Part shown: positions 11,815-12,431 of the stretch, one piece after another
How the letters are laid out: each line of letters starts with the position of its first letter
Numbering within the stretch: the first letter of the stretch is position 1
Assembly: GCA_964592775.1 (NCBI GenBank)
Contig: CAZQFX010000086.1
Coordinates: 1-12,431 of the forward strand
Length of the DNA stretch: 12,431 nt
From: SURF-21 sp964592775
Lineage (GTDB): Bacteria; Actinomycetota; Geothermincolia; Geothermincolales; RBG-13-55-18
Reading direction: 5' to 3'
Notes under the pieces: model-generated
The model's input: only the letters and a program-made list of their open reading frames with translations
What the model was told of the DNA's origin: nothing
Database searches by the model: none
Made by a program: the position numbers and the translations under genes

Positions 11815-12431
11815 ATGTTTAAGAAAGCTCAGTTGAAGGTGCTGCTGGCCGGGATGGAGTTTCTGGAGAGGCACCCGCTGCTGGTGCGCTTCTTCCTGAG
11901 GCCGCTCTCCCGGATACCGTTAGTCTCCAAGAGGCTCATGGTCCTCTTCAAGGCGTTCGCGGGTCATACCGCGTTCGAGATGCACTACGTGGACCTGGAG
12001 CGTGGACGCATCGGCATAGGCGGCGTCGAGGAGATGCTCTTCGGCTCGAAGGTCATCGAGCAGATGCACGAGGTGCTGGAGAAGAGGCTGCCGCAGGAGG
12101 AGAAGAACGAGGCGCTGTACGAGTTGGGGCATAACCTGTGCCGGTGGGAGGTGTCCACCGCGCTTGATAGCGGGCAGTGGGCCCCCGGGGTGCTGGTGCC
12201 CCTGATCAGGAACAGCACCATCGTGGACGACATGCGCTCGGATCCGTTGCTGGCCCGCTTCTTCGTCATGGTCATGGGCATGGTCTCCCGCCTCATCACC
12301 GACGAGGGCGGCTGGGGCCACCTCGAGTTCGAGGTGGAGGAGAAGCCCATGCGCGTGATCCTCTCCAACTCCCAGGAAGCCGCCTGGCTCGGGCCTTCAC
12401 GCGAGCCGGTCTGTTACCTCTACGCGGGGAT
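11815..12431 (+). CDS. V4R-domain (4-vinyl reductase-like) protein, 3' end outside the window
   Basis: The frame is open from ATG 11815 to the window edge (205 codons), with GGGGG a few bases before the start. The N-terminal 50 residues are basic and hydrophobic (FLERHPLLVRFFLRPLSRIP). Residues 101-113 (LYELGHNLCRWEV) resemble the helix that begins V4R modules. Residues about 160-205 match the V4R core well: GWGHLEFE (166-173), a strand ending in SNS (184-186) and REPVCYLYAG (196-205), where the domain normally has P-V-C followed by an aromatic-rich helix and Gly. V4R domains bind small hydrophobic ligands and occur in bacteriochlorophyll reductases, archaeal proteins and sensor regions of aromatic-compound activators. 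No enzymatic role can be assigned. It follows the acyl-CoA synthetase by 76 bp with a palindrome between, so it may be a separate unit. The last turn of the domain lies beyond the edge. Confidence 0.75.
   Translation, partial: MFKKAQLKVLLAGMEFLERHPLLVRFFLRPLSRIPLVSKRLMVLFKAFAGHTAFEMHYVDLERGRIGIGGVEEMLFGSKVIEQMHEVLEKRLPQEEKNEALYELGHNLCRWEVSTALDSGQWAPGVLVPLIRNSTIVDDMRSDPLLARFFVMVMGMVSRLITDEGGWGHLEFEVEEKPMRVILSNSQEAAWLGPSREPVCYLYAG

Noticed and set aside
1..12431. CRISPR array, tRNA/rRNA, phage, toxin-antitoxin or defence system
   Set aside because: No regularly spaced direct repeats, no cloverleaf or rRNA-like sequence, and no recognisable defence or phage protein on either strand.

Overview
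The window is GC-rich, reads as ordinary bacterial chromosome, and uses many GTG and TTG start codons. Its gene content suggests an anaerobic or facultative high-GC bacterium. A deep-branching Actinomycetota-type genome is my guess, but no sequence here proves a phylum. There are no rRNA or tRNA genes, no CRISPR array and no intact transposon.

Layout. Positions 143-4805 (minus strand) hold a complete five-gene branched-chain amino acid-type (HAAT) ABC importer, in transcription order livJ-livH-livM-livG-livF. The four membrane and ATPase genes are packed with 2-bp gaps or overlaps. The lipoprotein gene livJ is separated from them by a perfect 17-bp stem-loop. A near-consensus promoter with an internal dyad lies about 330 bp upstream of livJ. 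Positions 5488-6198 (minus) encode an unrecognised membrane-anchored protein. Positions 6446-7894 (minus) encode a clear 4-hydroxybutyryl-CoA dehydratase (AbfD family) with all [4Fe-4S] ligands present. Facing away from it on the plus strand are a truncated, frameshifted remnant of an oppC/dppC-type permease (8186-8435), a MarR-family regulator (8452-8928), a zinc alcohol dehydrogenase (9180-10211) and an AMP-forming acyl-CoA synthetase (10212-11738). The last gene (from 11815) encodes a V4R-domain protein and runs off the window.

How the genes may work together (inference). The MarR gene has a TTGACA-17-CATAAT promoter overlapped by a perfect 9-1-9 palindrome. A degenerate copy of this palindrome lies in the gap before the dehydrogenase/ligase pair. 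The simplest model is an autoregulated MarR repressor that also controls a dehydrogenase plus acyl-CoA ligase operon. Divergent abfD would take a 4-hydroxyacyl-CoA product, probably 4-hydroxybutyryl-CoA, to crotonyl-CoA. The Liv-type importer may bring in the substrate or may be unrelated.

Other structure. Imperfect palindromes sharing a GGGTC-AGACC/GGTCTGACCC core lie between genes at 6248-6302 and 11738-11794, with a half copy at 7919-7944. They look like a dispersed REP-like repeat family. I found no obvious new defence or mobile system. The most interesting items are the MarR circuit around an AbfD module, the unusual LivG signature motif and the repeat family.
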